This document shows positions 16,543 through 25,144 of a stretch of 64,000 nt of DNA, in pieces. Source of the DNA: Pseudomonadota bacterium (GTDB lineage Bacteria > Pseudomonadota > Gammaproteobacteria > Burkholderiales > Burkholderiaceae_C); NCBI GenBank assembly GCA_021845505.1, contig JAJZVU010000001.1, positions 124,001 through 188,000 on the forward strand. The letters run 5' to 3'. Position 1 is the first letter of the stretch. The number at the start of each line of letters is the position of its first letter. The notes beneath the pieces were generated by a model. It had not been told where the DNA came from. It saw only the letters and a program-made list of their open reading frames with translations, and made no database searches. Both the position numbers and the translations under genes were made by a program.

Positions 16543-17322
16543 GACTCAAGCGTCAAGTCTGCGGCGCGCGTGCTCGACCTGCTGGAACTGCTGTCCGTCA
16601 CCGACCACGCCCTGGGCGTTTCCGACGTATCGCGGCGACTGGGCATACCGAAAAGCAGTGCGGCGATGCTCCTCGCCACGCTGGAGAAGCGCGGATATGT
16701 CGTCGGAGACCGCAATCGCCAGTTCTCGCTGCCACCCGCATTCACGGGCGAGGGCTCGTATGTCGGCGGCATCTATGCGGTCTTGCGTCGCCTGGCGCGG
16801 CCGGCGATGCATGCGCTGGTCGAAGCGACAGGGGAAAGTTCCTTCCTGGGAATACTGACCCCGAGCCTGCAACTCCAGTACATAGACAAGGCGCTGAGCA
16901 CCAACGAAGTCCGCTACGACACCGACATCTCCATACCTCGCGCACTGCATTGCACGAGCGTCGGCATGGTCCTGCTCGCCCATCTTCCCGAGCCGGAAAT
17001 CGAGCGCTTCATGCGCCACGCCGACCTCGAGAAGCGCACGACCGAAACCATCAGCGAAGGCGCCGCGCTGAGGGCCGAACTCGCCCAGATCCGCGAACGC
17101 GGCTACGCCTGCGCCCGCGACACCAACGCGGTCGGGGTCGCCGGATTCGCAGCGCCGCTCTTCGGATGGGACGGCACCATCGTGGCCGGCCTCAACATCA
17201 GCGCGCCGACTCTGCGCTTCGACCAGAAGCGCGACCCGATGAGATCGGCGCTGCTCGAGCAAGCCGGTGCGGTCAACGAAGCCTTCAGCAGACTGCGCCT
17301 GCGCTCGGCCGCGGCCGATTGA
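16537..17322 (+). CDS. IclR-family transcriptional regulator
   Basis: A 261-residue regulator. The N-terminal winged helix-turn-helix (about 8-70) contains ALGVSDVSRRLGIPKSSAAM. The C-terminal effector domain (about 80-255) has the family's LARPAMHALVEATGESSFLG and RGYACARDTNAVGVAGFAAP segments. IclR proteins sense small carboxylic or aromatic acids. The target is probably the adjacent lyase/hydratase/MFS/lactonase/oxidase cluster on the same strand, starting 44 nt downstream. Start at ATG 16537 lies inside a twin palindrome and has no clear Shine-Dalgarno sequence, so translation may begin on a very short leader. Confidence 0.9.
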   Translation: MNDSSVKSAARVLDLLELLSVTDHALGVSDVSRRLGIPKSSAAMLLATLEKRGYVVGDRNRQFSLPPAFTGEGSYVGGIYAVLRRLARPAMHALVEATGESSFLGILTPSLQLQYIDKALSTNEVRYDTDISIPRALHCTSVGMVLLAHLPEPEIERFMRHADLEKRTTETISEGAALRAELAQIRERGYACARDTNAVGVAGFAAPLFGWDGTIVAGLNISAPTLRFDQKRDPMRSALLEQAGAVNEAFSRLRLRSAAAD

Positions 17323-17366
17323 TCCCGCGTTGCGCCCCACCCGCGACCAGCCACCCCGAGGACGCC

Positions 17367-18260
17367 ATGAACCCTACCCCGGACCCGCAACGCCGCCGGC
17401 GCCTGCGCCAGCTGATCGAACAACGCTCCCCCTTGCTCATACCGGGCACCGGCGATGCGTTGGGTGCCCGCCTGATCGAGAGGGCAGGCTTCGACGCGGT
17501 CTATGTCTCGGGCTACTGCATCGAAGGCACACATGCCTATCCGGACGTCGGCCTGCTGGGCATGTCGGAGGTCGCGCGCCGCGCGGCGGAGGTCGTCGCC
17601 GCAACGAATCTCCCGGTCCTCTGCGATGCCGACACGGGCTACGGCGGCATCGTCCAGGTGGTGCGTACCGTACGCGAATTCGAGCGCGCAGGCGTGGCCG
17701 CGATCCAGCTCGAAGACCAGGCGCTTCCCAAGCAATGCGGCTCGATGGCGGGCAAGCGACTGGTGGATCTGCCAGAGATGGTGGCCAAGATCCGCGCTGC
17801 GGTCGACGCGCGCGTCGACCCGGACTTCCTCATCATCGGGCGCACCGATTCGATCGCGACCGAGGGGATCGCTGCGGCGATGGCGCGCCTGGACGCCTAT
17901 GCCGAGGCCGGCGCCGACCTGCTCATGGCCCTGGGCCCCTATGCGGTCGACGATGTGCGACGCCTGGCAGGCGCCGCCAGGCGCCCGTTGGTCTACCTGA
18001 ACTCCGAGAGCTTCACGATGCCCATGCTGCCTCCCGCCGAACTGCACGATGCCGGCATCGACATCGTCGTCTTTCCGCTGTCGCTGCTGCTGAGCGCCAC
18101 GCATGCCATGCAGCGCACGCTCGCGCAGATCCGACGCTTCGGCACGACCAGGCCGGTGTGCGCCGACACCATGGTTTCCTGGGCGGAATTCAACGAAATT
18201 GCCGGCCTGCCCGAAATCCGGGAACTCGAAGGCCGCTACACCGACACGCGAGTTCGCTGA
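17367..18260 (+). CDS. isocitrate lyase/PEP mutase superfamily C-C lyase
   Basis: A 297-residue TIM-barrel protein of the ICL/PEP-mutase superfamily, the group of 2-methylisocitrate lyase, dimethylmalate lyase and oxaloacetate decarboxylase. The metal site DADTGYGG includes Asp87 and Asp89, IQLEDQALPKQCGSM carries the candidate catalytic Cys124, and IGRTDSIATEGIAAAMAR is conserved. A catalytic Cys in KQCG suggests a true lyase that cleaves a 2-hydroxy-acid into a 2-oxoacid (glyoxylate or pyruvate) plus a carboxylate. The adjacent aconitase-like hydratase would supply its substrate. Which acid is used cannot be told from sequence. SD-like GAGGA precedes the ATG. Confidence 0.85.
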   Translation: MNPTPDPQRRRRLRQLIEQRSPLLIPGTGDALGARLIERAGFDAVYVSGYCIEGTHAYPDVGLLGMSEVARRAAEVVAATNLPVLCDADTGYGGIVQVVRTVREFERAGVAAIQLEDQALPKQCGSMAGKRLVDLPEMVAKIRAAVDARVDPDFLIIGRTDSIATEGIAAAMARLDAYAEAGADLLMALGPYAVDDVRRLAGAARRPLVYLNSESFTMPMLPPAELHDAGIDIVVFPLSLLLSATHAMQRTLAQIRRFGTTRPVCADTMVSWAEFNEIAGLPEIRELEGRYTDTRVR

Positions 18261-18268
18261 GCCAGGCC

Positions 18269-19597
18269 ATGCGGGATCACGACCGTACGGGACCGCCGCT
18301 GCACAGGCCAGTGGCCGGCAAGACCTTGGCGCAGAAGATCCTGGCGCGCGCAAGCGGCCGCAGCGAAGTCGCCATCGGCGAGGTCGTCGTGGCCCAGCCC
18401 GACGTGTTCGAACTGATCGACCTGGTGCTGCCGCAATACTTCAGGACCCTGCAGCAGCACGGCGTGACGACGTTGAGGTTTCCCGAGCGATGCGTGGTGT
18501 TCGCCGACCATGAAGTGCCGTCGCAGACCGTCCGCATGGCGTCGCTGAAAAAGAACCTGCGTCAGCAGATGCAGGCCTACGGGATGACCACCTTCTATAG
18601 CGAAGGGCGGCATGGCATCAGCCACCAGGCGATCGTCGAGAAGGGCCACATCACGCCCGGGATGCTGGTGTTGAGCGCGGACACCCACGCCACGACGCTG
18701 GGCTGCGTGGGCGCGCTGGCGCCGCCGATCAACTACGAGACCGTCCAGGCGCTCGCCACCGGCGACATCTGGCTCAAGGTACCGCAGACCATCCGGGTCG
18801 AGCTCGTCGGGCGCCTGCCCGCGCACGTGCTCAGCCGCGACCTCGCCCAGCATGTGATCGCCACCCTCGGGCCCGAGCTGTGCGACTACCGGGTGATCGA
18901 ATACGCCGGCCCCGCGATGGCCAATCTGGACATGGACGCTCGCATGACCTTGTGCAACGTGGCGGTCGAAGCCGGTGCCAAGGCCGGACTCGTCGAACCC
19001 GATGCCCTCACCGACGCGTACCTGCGTGCGCGCGCGAAGCAGCCGTACGAGCTGTTGACCAGCGACCCCGATGCGGACTTCCACCACCGCGTGACCATCG
19101 ACCTGGCGACCATCGAGCCGATGGTCGCGGCTCCACCCCGGCCCGACAACCTGGTGCCCATCGCCAGCCTGGCCGGAAAGCGGGTCGACCAGGTCTACAT
19201 CGGCTCCTGCGCGGGCGGCAGACTCGAGGATCTGCGTGCCGCCGCGGCCGTGGTGCGAGGGCGCCAGGTGCATGCCGGCGTCACCATGCTCGTCGTGCCG
19301 ACCAGCCAGGAGATCTTTGCCGCCGCCGCACGCGAAGGGCTGCTGGCGGTGTTCGCCGAGGCGGGCGCGCTGGTGCTGCCGCCCACCTGCGGCCCCTGCT
19401 ACGGCAACCTGGCGCCGCTGACCGACGGCGATGTCTGCATCGGCACGGCGACCACCAACATCCCGGGCCGCATGGGAAGCGCGTCCGCGTCGATCTACCT
19501 GTCCAACGCGGCAGTGGCCGCGGCATCGGGCATCGCGGGCTCGATCTGCACACCGCAACGCCTGCCGGAGCTGTCCGGCGCGCAGGCCAGGCCATGA
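18269..19597 (+). CDS. aconitase/LeuC-type hydratase, large (Fe-S) subunit
   Basis: A 442-residue large subunit of the two-subunit aconitase superfamily (3-isopropylmalate dehydratase, homoaconitase, dimethylmaleate hydratase). The 4Fe-4S ligands are in place: Cys314 in YIGSCAGGRLEDL, and Cys374 and Cys377 in PPTCGPCYGN. Other family blocks are FADHEVPSQT, LVLSADTHATTLGCVGALAPP and ATTNIPGRMGS. It should interconvert an unsaturated di- or tricarboxylate and its 2-hydroxy form. Start at ATG 18269, 8 nt after the lyase stop. Its stop overlaps the small-subunit ATG by ATGA. Divergence from ordinary LeuC, and the absence of leuB or leuA, argue against leucine synthesis. Confidence 0.88.
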   Translation: MRDHDRTGPPLHRPVAGKTLAQKILARASGRSEVAIGEVVVAQPDVFELIDLVLPQYFRTLQQHGVTTLRFPERCVVFADHEVPSQTVRMASLKKNLRQQMQAYGMTTFYSEGRHGISHQAIVEKGHITPGMLVLSADTHATTLGCVGALAPPINYETVQALATGDIWLKVPQTIRVELVGRLPAHVLSRDLAQHVIATLGPELCDYRVIEYAGPAMANLDMDARMTLCNVAVEAGAKAGLVEPDALTDAYLRARAKQPYELLTSDPDADFHHRVTIDLATIEPMVAAPPRPDNLVPIASLAGKRVDQVYIGSCAGGRLEDLRAAAAVVRGRQVHAGVTMLVVPTSQEIFAAAAREGLLAVFAEAGALVLPPTCGPCYGNLAPLTDGDVCIGTATTNIPGRMGSASASIYLSNAAVAAASGIAGSICTPQRLPELSGAQARP

Positions 19598-20127
19598 ACT
19601 GGCGCTGGAAGGGCACGGCCTGGGTCTTCGGCGACGACGTGCCGAACGACGAGGGACTCATGCCCCTGGCGATGACCCGCCGGCAGGAATACGACCCGGC
19701 CGTTCTGGCCAGCCACTGCTTCGAGCAGTTGGACCCGGCGTTCGCCAGACGGGTCAAGCCGCACGACTTCGTGGTGGCAGGCAGGCGCTTCGGCCACGGC
19801 AACCCGCACATCCAGGGCTTCCTGGGGCTGAAGGGCGCAGGGGTCGGACTGCTCGTGGAATCGATGGGCCGGGGGCCCTTGCGCGCCTGCATCAACGCCG
19901 GAGTCCCGGTGCTGCAGGCGCCCGGGTTGCGCGCCTTGTGCCGCGCCGGGGACGAGTTGGAGGTGGATTTCGAGGTCGGCGTCATCCGGAATCTGCGCAC
20001 GGACGGGACGCTGCAGGCGGAGCCCATGCATTCGGTGATGCGCGAAATCATCGCCGCGGGCGGCGGGCTCGCGCACATGATGCAACGCCTGGGAGAGCGG
20101 ACGCGGCAGCGCGGTCCTTGCGCCTGA
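19594..20127 (+). CDS. aconitase/LeuD-type hydratase, small subunit
   Basis: A 177-residue swivelling domain subunit that completes the active site of the preceding large subunit. KGTAWVFGDDVPNDEGLMPL matches the LeuD N-terminus (G-x-V/A-x-x-x-GDxI/V-TD-like), with a change to PNDEG at the usual NTD position. VAGRRFGHGNPHIQGFLGLKGAGVG occupies the position of the substrate-binding loop, with GHGN instead of the LeuD GCGSSRE. The altered loop suggests a substrate different from isopropylmalate. ATG overlaps the large-subunit stop, so translation is coupled. Confidence 0.85.
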   Translation: MNWRWKGTAWVFGDDVPNDEGLMPLAMTRRQEYDPAVLASHCFEQLDPAFARRVKPHDFVVAGRRFGHGNPHIQGFLGLKGAGVGLLVESMGRGPLRACINAGVPVLQAPGLRALCRAGDELEVDFEVGVIRNLRTDGTLQAEPMHSVMREIIAAGGGLAHMMQRLGERTRQRGPCA

Positions 20128-20204
20128 TGGTGCGCCGTGTGGCCGGTCCGGACCCGGATCGGCGTGGACCGGTTCGCACCCAAGACCCATACCTGGAGGA
20201 GACC

Positions 20205-21476
20205 ATGAAGAACACGGAAAATCTGAGCACCCCGCTGGTACCGGGAGCCATGCGCGCGGAGCGCGCCGACGCGATCTCCGGCAACCACGCATGGGCGCTG
20301 CTTGCCATCGTCTGGACGATCTACCTGATCAGTTGCGTCGATCGGCTGGCGTGGGGAAACCTGTCGCTGTCGGTGGGACGCGACCTCCACCTGCCGATCT
20401 CGAGCCTGGGCTTGTTCGTCACGGCCTTCTTCGTCGGGTATGTGATCTCCAACGTCGCCTCGGGAGCCCTGTGCGATGCGATCGGCCCACGACGGCTGCT
20501 CGCCTATGCGATGATCCCGATGGGCTTCTTCACCTTCGTCTTCGGCTCGGTGACCTCGCTGGCCTTCGGGCTCGGTGTGCAGGCATTGATCGGCCTGTGC
20601 GCGGGAGCCGACGCCGTGGCGGGCTTCAAGATCATCTCCGTCTGGTTCGACCGGCGTCGCTGCGGGCGCGCGATGGGAATCTTCCTGACGGGAACCTCGG
20701 GCGCGGTGATCGTCACCAACATCGTCGTGCCCAGGGCCCTGGCGCTGCTCGGCTGGGGCGGTGTCTATCATGCGCTGGGAGTCGTCACCGCACTGTGCGG
20801 CGTGCTGGCGCTGTTCACGTTGCCCGAACTCGGCCGTGCGCCCGGCAAGCAGCCGACGGCGGACACCGGCTGGAGCCACCTCTTCGCCGACAGGACCAAG
20901 ACCTTCGAACTGTCGATGATCGCCCTCGCCGGTTTCGGGGGCTTCTGGGGCATCTGGGGCTTTGCCTTCTGGGCCAACGCACTCATGGTGAAGGCCGCGC
21001 ATCTGTCGCCGGTGCGGGCCGGCGTCATCATGGCGTCCTTCGGCGTGGGGGCCCTGGTGGCCAAGCCGCTGGTCGGGTGGCTGTCCGATCTGCTGGGGGG
21101 CCGACGGCGCGGCCTGGCCATCGTGTCGTTCGTCGCGTTCGCGGTCTCGCTCGTCGTCTTCGGCCACCTGCGCAGCGACACGGCGTTCAACCTGATCGCG
21201 CCGTTGGCCGGGGTCGCGGCGTTCGCGTTCTCCCCTTTGCTCTACGCCATCGTCACCGAGGCGTCAGGGGCGGCCCGCGCCGGGGCCGCGACGGGCTTCG
21301 CGACCGCCTTCTGGCAGCTCGGGACACTGATCGTGCCGGTCGCTGTCGGGTCGCTTTTCCAGGCCACGCATTCCTTTTCGTCGGCCTTCGTGGTCCTCGC
21401 GCTGGGTCCGGCCCTGGGCATGATCTGCCTGCTGTTCGTCCGCGAGCCGCAGGCGAACCGCCGCTCCGCGCACTGA
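20205..21476 (+). CDS. MFS transporter, probable organic-acid uptake
   Basis: A 423-residue major facilitator protein with 12 predicted membrane segments. The loop-2/3 motif SGALCDAIGPRRLLAYAM (variant of GxLaDrxGrrxxl) and the second-half copy VGWLSDLLGGRRRGLAIV are visible. RLAWGNLSLSVGRDLHLPIS resembles the start of anion/hexuronate-type carriers. A good Shine-Dalgarno GGAGGA (20195-20200) precedes ATG 20205. The position inside the lyase/hydratase cluster suggests that it imports the cluster's carboxylate or lactone substrate; specificity is inferred from context only. Confidence 0.88.
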   Translation: MKNTENLSTPLVPGAMRAERADAISGNHAWALLAIVWTIYLISCVDRLAWGNLSLSVGRDLHLPISSLGLFVTAFFVGYVISNVASGALCDAIGPRRLLAYAMIPMGFFTFVFGSVTSLAFGLGVQALIGLCAGADAVAGFKIISVWFDRRRCGRAMGIFLTGTSGAVIVTNIVVPRALALLGWGGVYHALGVVTALCGVLALFTLPELGRAPGKQPTADTGWSHLFADRTKTFELSMIALAGFGGFWGIWGFAFWANALMVKAAHLSPVRAGVIMASFGVGALVAKPLVGWLSDLLGGRRRGLAIVSFVAFAVSLVVFGHLRSDTAFNLIAPLAGVAAFAFSPLLYAIVTEASGAARAGAATGFATAFWQLGTLIVPVAVGSLFQATHSFSSAFVVLALGPALGMICLLFVREPQANRRSAH

Positions 21477-21524
21477 CCCGCCCGCACGCCAGCGGCCTTG
21501 CAGCATGCCGGACGGGTTCCATCC

Positions 21525-22418
21525 ATGATCATCGACACCACCCCCTTCGCGGTGATGCCCGGCTCTTTGCGCCGCCCCGGCGTGACGGCCTGGTCGAACG
21601 CCAACATGGCCGGCCGGCCGGTCGACAGCTTCATCGAGGGCCCCTGCTTCGATGCGCGGGGCCATCTCTACGTCACCGACATTCCGCATGGACGGATCTT
21701 CCGGGTGACGGCGGGCGCGGACTGGCAGGTGATCGCCGAATACGACGGGGAGCCGAACGGTCTGGCCTGCCATCCAGACGGCCGGCTGTTCATCGCCGAC
21801 TATCGCCGAGGCCTGCTGAGTCTGGACCCCGATTCGGGAACGCTGACCACCGTGCTGGCGCGACGCAATTCGGAATCCTTCAAGGGCCTGAACGACCTGG
21901 TCTTTGCAGGCAACGGCGACCTGTATTTCACCGATCAGGGGCAGACCGGTCTGCATGATCCGACGGGCCGCGTCTTCCGCCTGCGCCCCGACGGCACGCT
22001 GGACTGCCTGATCGACAATGGCCCCAGTCCGAACGGCCTGGCCTTGTCGCCCGACGAAGGGGTCCTGTACGTGGCCATGACCCGAGACAACTCCGTCTGG
22101 CGTCTGCCGCTGATGAAGGACGGATCGACCAGCAAGGTGGGTCGCTTCCGCCTGTTCCACGGCACCGGCGGCCCCGACGGGATGGCGATGAACCGCGAGG
22201 GCTTCCTCTTCGTCGCCCATGTCTCGCTGGGCACGGTGTTCGTCCTCGACCCCGACGGCGACGAGGTGGCACGCATCCGTTCCTGCGCGGGAAAGGCCAC
22301 CACCAATGTCACGTGGCGAGGCGCCGATCAGGGCGTCGCCTACATCACGGAGTCGGCGACCGGCACGGTGCTGCGCGCCCGCCTGCCGGAGCTGCGGGTT
22401 GTCGACGCAGGCCTTTGA
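21525..22418 (+). CDS. SMP-30/gluconolactonase-family lactonase
   Basis: A 297-residue six-bladed beta-propeller of the SMP-30/gluconolactonase/LRE family, which hydrolyses sugar-acid or other lactones with a divalent metal. The metal-ligand blocks are recognisable: Glu38 in FIEGPCFDARGHLYVTDI, the Asn in FKGLNDLVFAGNG with GDLYFTDQG, and SPNGLALSPDEGVLYVAMT. Start at ATG 21525 (MIIDTTPF); a TTG 27 nt upstream is in frame but less likely. Between the carrier and the FAD oxidase, it probably opens a lactone form of a hydroxy-acid in the pathway. Confidence 0.88.
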   Translation: MIIDTTPFAVMPGSLRRPGVTAWSNANMAGRPVDSFIEGPCFDARGHLYVTDIPHGRIFRVTAGADWQVIAEYDGEPNGLACHPDGRLFIADYRRGLLSLDPDSGTLTTVLARRNSESFKGLNDLVFAGNGDLYFTDQGQTGLHDPTGRVFRLRPDGTLDCLIDNGPSPNGLALSPDEGVLYVAMTRDNSVWRLPLMKDGSTSKVGRFRLFHGTGGPDGMAMNREGFLFVAHVSLGTVFVLDPDGDEVARIRSCAGKATTNVTWRGADQGVAYITESATGTVLRARLPELRVVDAGL

Positions 22419-22448
22419 ACGCCGGCGCGGACCGTTGTGCGAGCGAAG

Positions 22449-23636
22449 ATGATCTACGACTTCTGCGTCATCGGGGGCGGCATCGTCGGGCTGGCGACGG
22501 CGATGGAACTGCTGCGGCGCGAGCCGGCCGCGTCGCTGCTGCTGCTCGAGAAGGAGCCTGCGCTCGCAACCCATCAGACCGGCCACAACAGTGGCGTGAT
22601 CCACGCGGGCGTCTACTATGCGCCGGGCAGCTTGAAGGCCGAGCTGTGCCGACGCGGATCGGCAGCCACCCAGGACTTCTGCAGGCAGCACGGGATTGCC
22701 TTCGACGTGTGCGGCAAGCTGCTGGTCGCCTCGACGGCCATCGAATGGGCACGCATGGACGCCTTGCACGCGCGTGCCCGGCACAACGGCTTGCGCGTGG
22801 AACGCCTCGATGCCGCCGAGCTGCAGCGGCGTGAGCCGAACATCGTCGGACTCGGCGCGCTCTGGGTGGAGGCGACCGCCATCGTCGATTACCGGAAGAT
22901 CGCCCAGGCGATGGCGCGAGTCGTCGCCGCGGCGGGTGGGGACATCCGGCTGGGCACGCAGGTGACGTCGATCGCCGAAACGCACGACAGCGTGTCCGTC
23001 GGCGCCGGCGACGTGCGCTGGAAGGCCAGGAAGCTCGTGGCCTGCGCGGGCCTGCAGTCCGATCGGCTGGCCCGCCTCGCGGGCCTCGAGACCGCATTCC
23101 AGATCATCCCGTTTCGCGGTGAGTACTACCGGCTGCCGGCTTCCAGGAAGGATGTCGTGAAGCACCTCATCTATCCGATCCCGGACCCCGACCTGCCGTT
23201 TCTTGGCATCCACCTGACCCGCACGATCGACGGGGGTGTCACGGTGGGGCCGAACGCGGTGCTGGGCCTGGCTCGAGAAGGGTACAGGAAGTTCTCCGTG
23301 GAACCGCGCGACGTCGCCCGGTACCTGGCGTTCCCGGGGTTCTGGAAGGTCATGCGGACGCACTTCGCTTCAGGGCTTGGGGAACTGAAGAACTCGCTGT
23401 CCAGGCGCGGCTATCTCGAACAGTGCCGCAAATACTGTCCGACCCTGGAGCTTGCCGATCTGCTGCCCCACGAGGCGGGAATCCGCGCCCAGGCCGTGCT
23501 GCGCGACGGCACGCTGGTGCATGATTTCCTGTTCCTCGACACGCCACGCATGGTGCACGTGTGCAATGCGCCGTCGCCGGCGGCGACTTCGGCGATTCCC
23601 ATCGGCTCGATGATCGCGGACAGGATCCTGGGCTGA
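22449..23636 (+). CDS. lhgO: LhgO-like FAD-dependent L-2-hydroxyacid oxidase
   Basis: A 395-residue flavoprotein that closely follows L-2-hydroxyglutarate oxidase LhgO, which converts L-2-hydroxyglutarate to 2-oxoglutarate and passes electrons to the respiratory chain. The dinucleotide fold is CVIGGGIVGLATAMELLRR at the N-terminus. The LhgO-typical THQTGHNSGVIHAGVYYAPG and the C-terminal GIRAQAVLRDGTLVHDFLF and VCNAPSPAATSA are present. Start at ATG 22449; a GTG 12 nt upstream is an alternative. It is the last gene of the IclR-linked run. A related 2-hydroxydicarboxylate is equally possible as substrate. Confidence 0.85.
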   Translation: MIYDFCVIGGGIVGLATAMELLRREPAASLLLLEKEPALATHQTGHNSGVIHAGVYYAPGSLKAELCRRGSAATQDFCRQHGIAFDVCGKLLVASTAIEWARMDALHARARHNGLRVERLDAAELQRREPNIVGLGALWVEATAIVDYRKIAQAMARVVAAAGGDIRLGTQVTSIAETHDSVSVGAGDVRWKARKLVACAGLQSDRLARLAGLETAFQIIPFRGEYYRLPASRKDVVKHLIYPIPDPDLPFLGIHLTRTIDGGVTVGPNAVLGLAREGYRKFSVEPRDVARYLAFPGFWKVMRTHFASGLGELKNSLSRRGYLEQCRKYCPTLELADLLPHEAGIRAQAVLRDGTLVHDFLFLDTPRMVHVCNAPSPAATSAIPIGSMIADRILG

Positions 23637-23750
23637 AGGACGCCGGGCCGGGTCCGCTGCCATGGCCCGTCCCGGTCCGCGCTGAAGTACAGTGTCGGCT
23701 GAGCGAACATCCGCTCGCAGCTCGAACCTTCCGCAACGCTGGAACCTTCC

Positions 23751-24419
23751 ATGATCGACAAGTTCGTCGAGTCCGCAGACGCGGCATTGCAAGGCATCGC
23801 CGACGGGGCCACGGTGATGATCGGCGGCTTCGGCGGCGCCGGGCAGCCGGTGGAGCTGATCGACGCGCTGCTGGCCAACGGGGTGCGCGACCTCACGGTG
23901 GTCAGCAACAACGCGGGCAACGGCGACACCGGGCTGGCCGCGCTGCTGGCCGCAGGCCGGGTGCGCAAGATCATCTGTTCGTTCCCGCGCCAGGTCGACT
24001 CCCACGTTTTCGACGCGCTGTACCGCCAGGGGCGCATCGAGCTCGAGCTGGTGCCGCAAGGCAACCTGGCCGAGCGGATCCGCGCCGCCGGCGCGGGCAT
24101 CGGCGCCTTCTACACCCCCACCGGGTACGGCACGCTGCTCGCGCAGGGCAAGGAGACGCGGGAGATCGACGGGCGCATGTACGTGCTGGAAAAACCCATC
24201 CATGCCGACGTCGCGCTCATCCAGGCCGAGCGCGGCGATCGCTGGGGCAACCTCACCTACCGCAAGACCGCGCGCAACTTCGGGCCGATCATGGCGACCG
24301 CGGCCGCGCTGACCATCGCCGCGGTACGCGAAGTGGCCGAACTGGGCAGCATCGACCCCGAATGCGTGGTCACGCCGGGGGTGCATGTCGATCGCCTGGT
24401 CCACCTGGCGCGCGCCTGA
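23751..24419 (+). CDS. 3-oxoacid CoA-transferase, subunit A
   Basis: A 222-residue alpha subunit of a family I CoA-transferase (succinyl-CoA:3-ketoacid or acetoacetate type). MIGGFGGAGQPVELIDALL is the subunit A glycine-rich start, followed by LTVVSNNAGNGDTGLAALL, and FYTPTGYGTLLAQGKETREI with RKTARNFGPIMATAA near the end, all characteristic of the family. Start at ATG 23751. The upstream 30 nt contain AACCTTCC twice (ending at 23726 and 23750). Subunit B follows after 22 nt. Whether it belongs functionally to the preceding island is open; it could activate a dicarboxylate or recycle acetoacetate. Confidence 0.92.
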   Translation: MIDKFVESADAALQGIADGATVMIGGFGGAGQPVELIDALLANGVRDLTVVSNNAGNGDTGLAALLAAGRVRKIICSFPRQVDSHVFDALYRQGRIELELVPQGNLAERIRAAGAGIGAFYTPTGYGTLLAQGKETREIDGRMYVLEKPIHADVALIQAERGDRWGNLTYRKTARNFGPIMATAAALTIAAVREVAELGSIDPECVVTPGVHVDRLVHLARA

Positions 24420-24441
24420 GGCGCCCGAGCGGAGAACCTTG

Positions 24442-25080
24442 ATGCAGAACTGGACACGCGAGCAGATGGCCCGGCGGCTGGCCGCGGACATTCCCGAGGG
24501 CGCGGTGGTGAACCTGGGGATCGGGCTGCCCACGCTGGTGGCCAACCACCTCGACCCCGACCGCGAGGTCGTGCTGCACACCGAGAACGGGCTGCTGGGA
24601 ATGGGGCCGGCGCCTGCGCCCGGCGCGGAGGACCCCGACCTGGTCAACGCCGGCAAGCAGCCGGTCACGGCCTTGCCCGGCGCCAGCTTCTTCCACCACG
24701 GCGACAGCTTCGCGATGATGCGCGGAGGGCATATCGACATCTGCGTGCTCGGCGCGTTCCAGGTGTCGGCGCGCGGCGACCTGGCGAACTGGAGCACCGG
24801 AGCGCCGGGCGCCATCCCGGCGGTCGGCGGCGCCATGGACCTGGCGGTCGGTGCGCGCAACACCTGGGTGATGATGGAATACCTGGCGCGCGACGGCAGC
24901 TGCAAGATCGTGCGCGACTGCAGCTACCCGCTGACCGCGGTGGCCTGCGTCGACCGCGTCTACACCGACCTCGCGGTGCTCGAATTCTCCGACGGCGCGC
25001 TGCGCGTGCTCGACATGGCTCCGGGCTGGGACCTCCAGGCCCTGCAGCGCGTCACCCCGGTGCAGCTGGCGCGCGGCTGA
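24442..25080 (+). CDS. 3-oxoacid CoA-transferase, subunit B
   Basis: The 212-residue beta subunit. The catalytic glutamate is Glu48 in LHTENGLLGMGP, which forms the CoA thioester. NLGIGLPTLVANHLDPDREV and the later MRGGHIDICVLGAFQVSARG and GAMDLAVGARNTWVMMEY are family hallmarks. Start at ATG 24442 (MQNWTREQMARR) preceded by GGAG; the open frame upstream overlaps subunit A and is discounted. Both subunits together form a complete heteromeric transferase. Confidence 0.93.
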   Translation: MQNWTREQMARRLAADIPEGAVVNLGIGLPTLVANHLDPDREVVLHTENGLLGMGPAPAPGAEDPDLVNAGKQPVTALPGASFFHHGDSFAMMRGGHIDICVLGAFQVSARGDLANWSTGAPGAIPAVGGAMDLAVGARNTWVMMEYLARDGSCKIVRDCSYPLTAVACVDRVYTDLAVLEFSDGALRVLDMAPGWDLQALQRVTPVQLARG

Positions 25081-25084
25081 GGAG

Positions 25085-25104
25085 GCCCGCACGCGCTTGC
25101 GGGC
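25085..25104. terminator. hairpin between convergent CoA-transferase and phosphoesterase genes
   Basis: GCCCGCA at 25085-25091 pairs with TGCGGGC at 25098-25104 around a 6-nt loop, in the 64-nt space between two converging genes. No T tract follows on either strand, so terminator function is only plausible. Confidence 0.35.
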
Positions 25105-25144
25105 GCTGCCGCGGGCGGCTCCGGCGATCCGATCGCCTGCAGGC

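Noticed and set aside
18269-20127. Leucine-synthesis isopropylmalate dehydratase (leuCD)
   Set aside because: No leuA or leuB nearby, the LeuD substrate loop differs, and the neighbours are catabolic with an IclR regulator.
23637-23750. Right-hand attachment site of a tRNA-Phe-linked element
   Set aside because: I looked for a copy of the tRNA 3' end (TTCGATTCTGCCCCTGG) downstream of the island and saw none.
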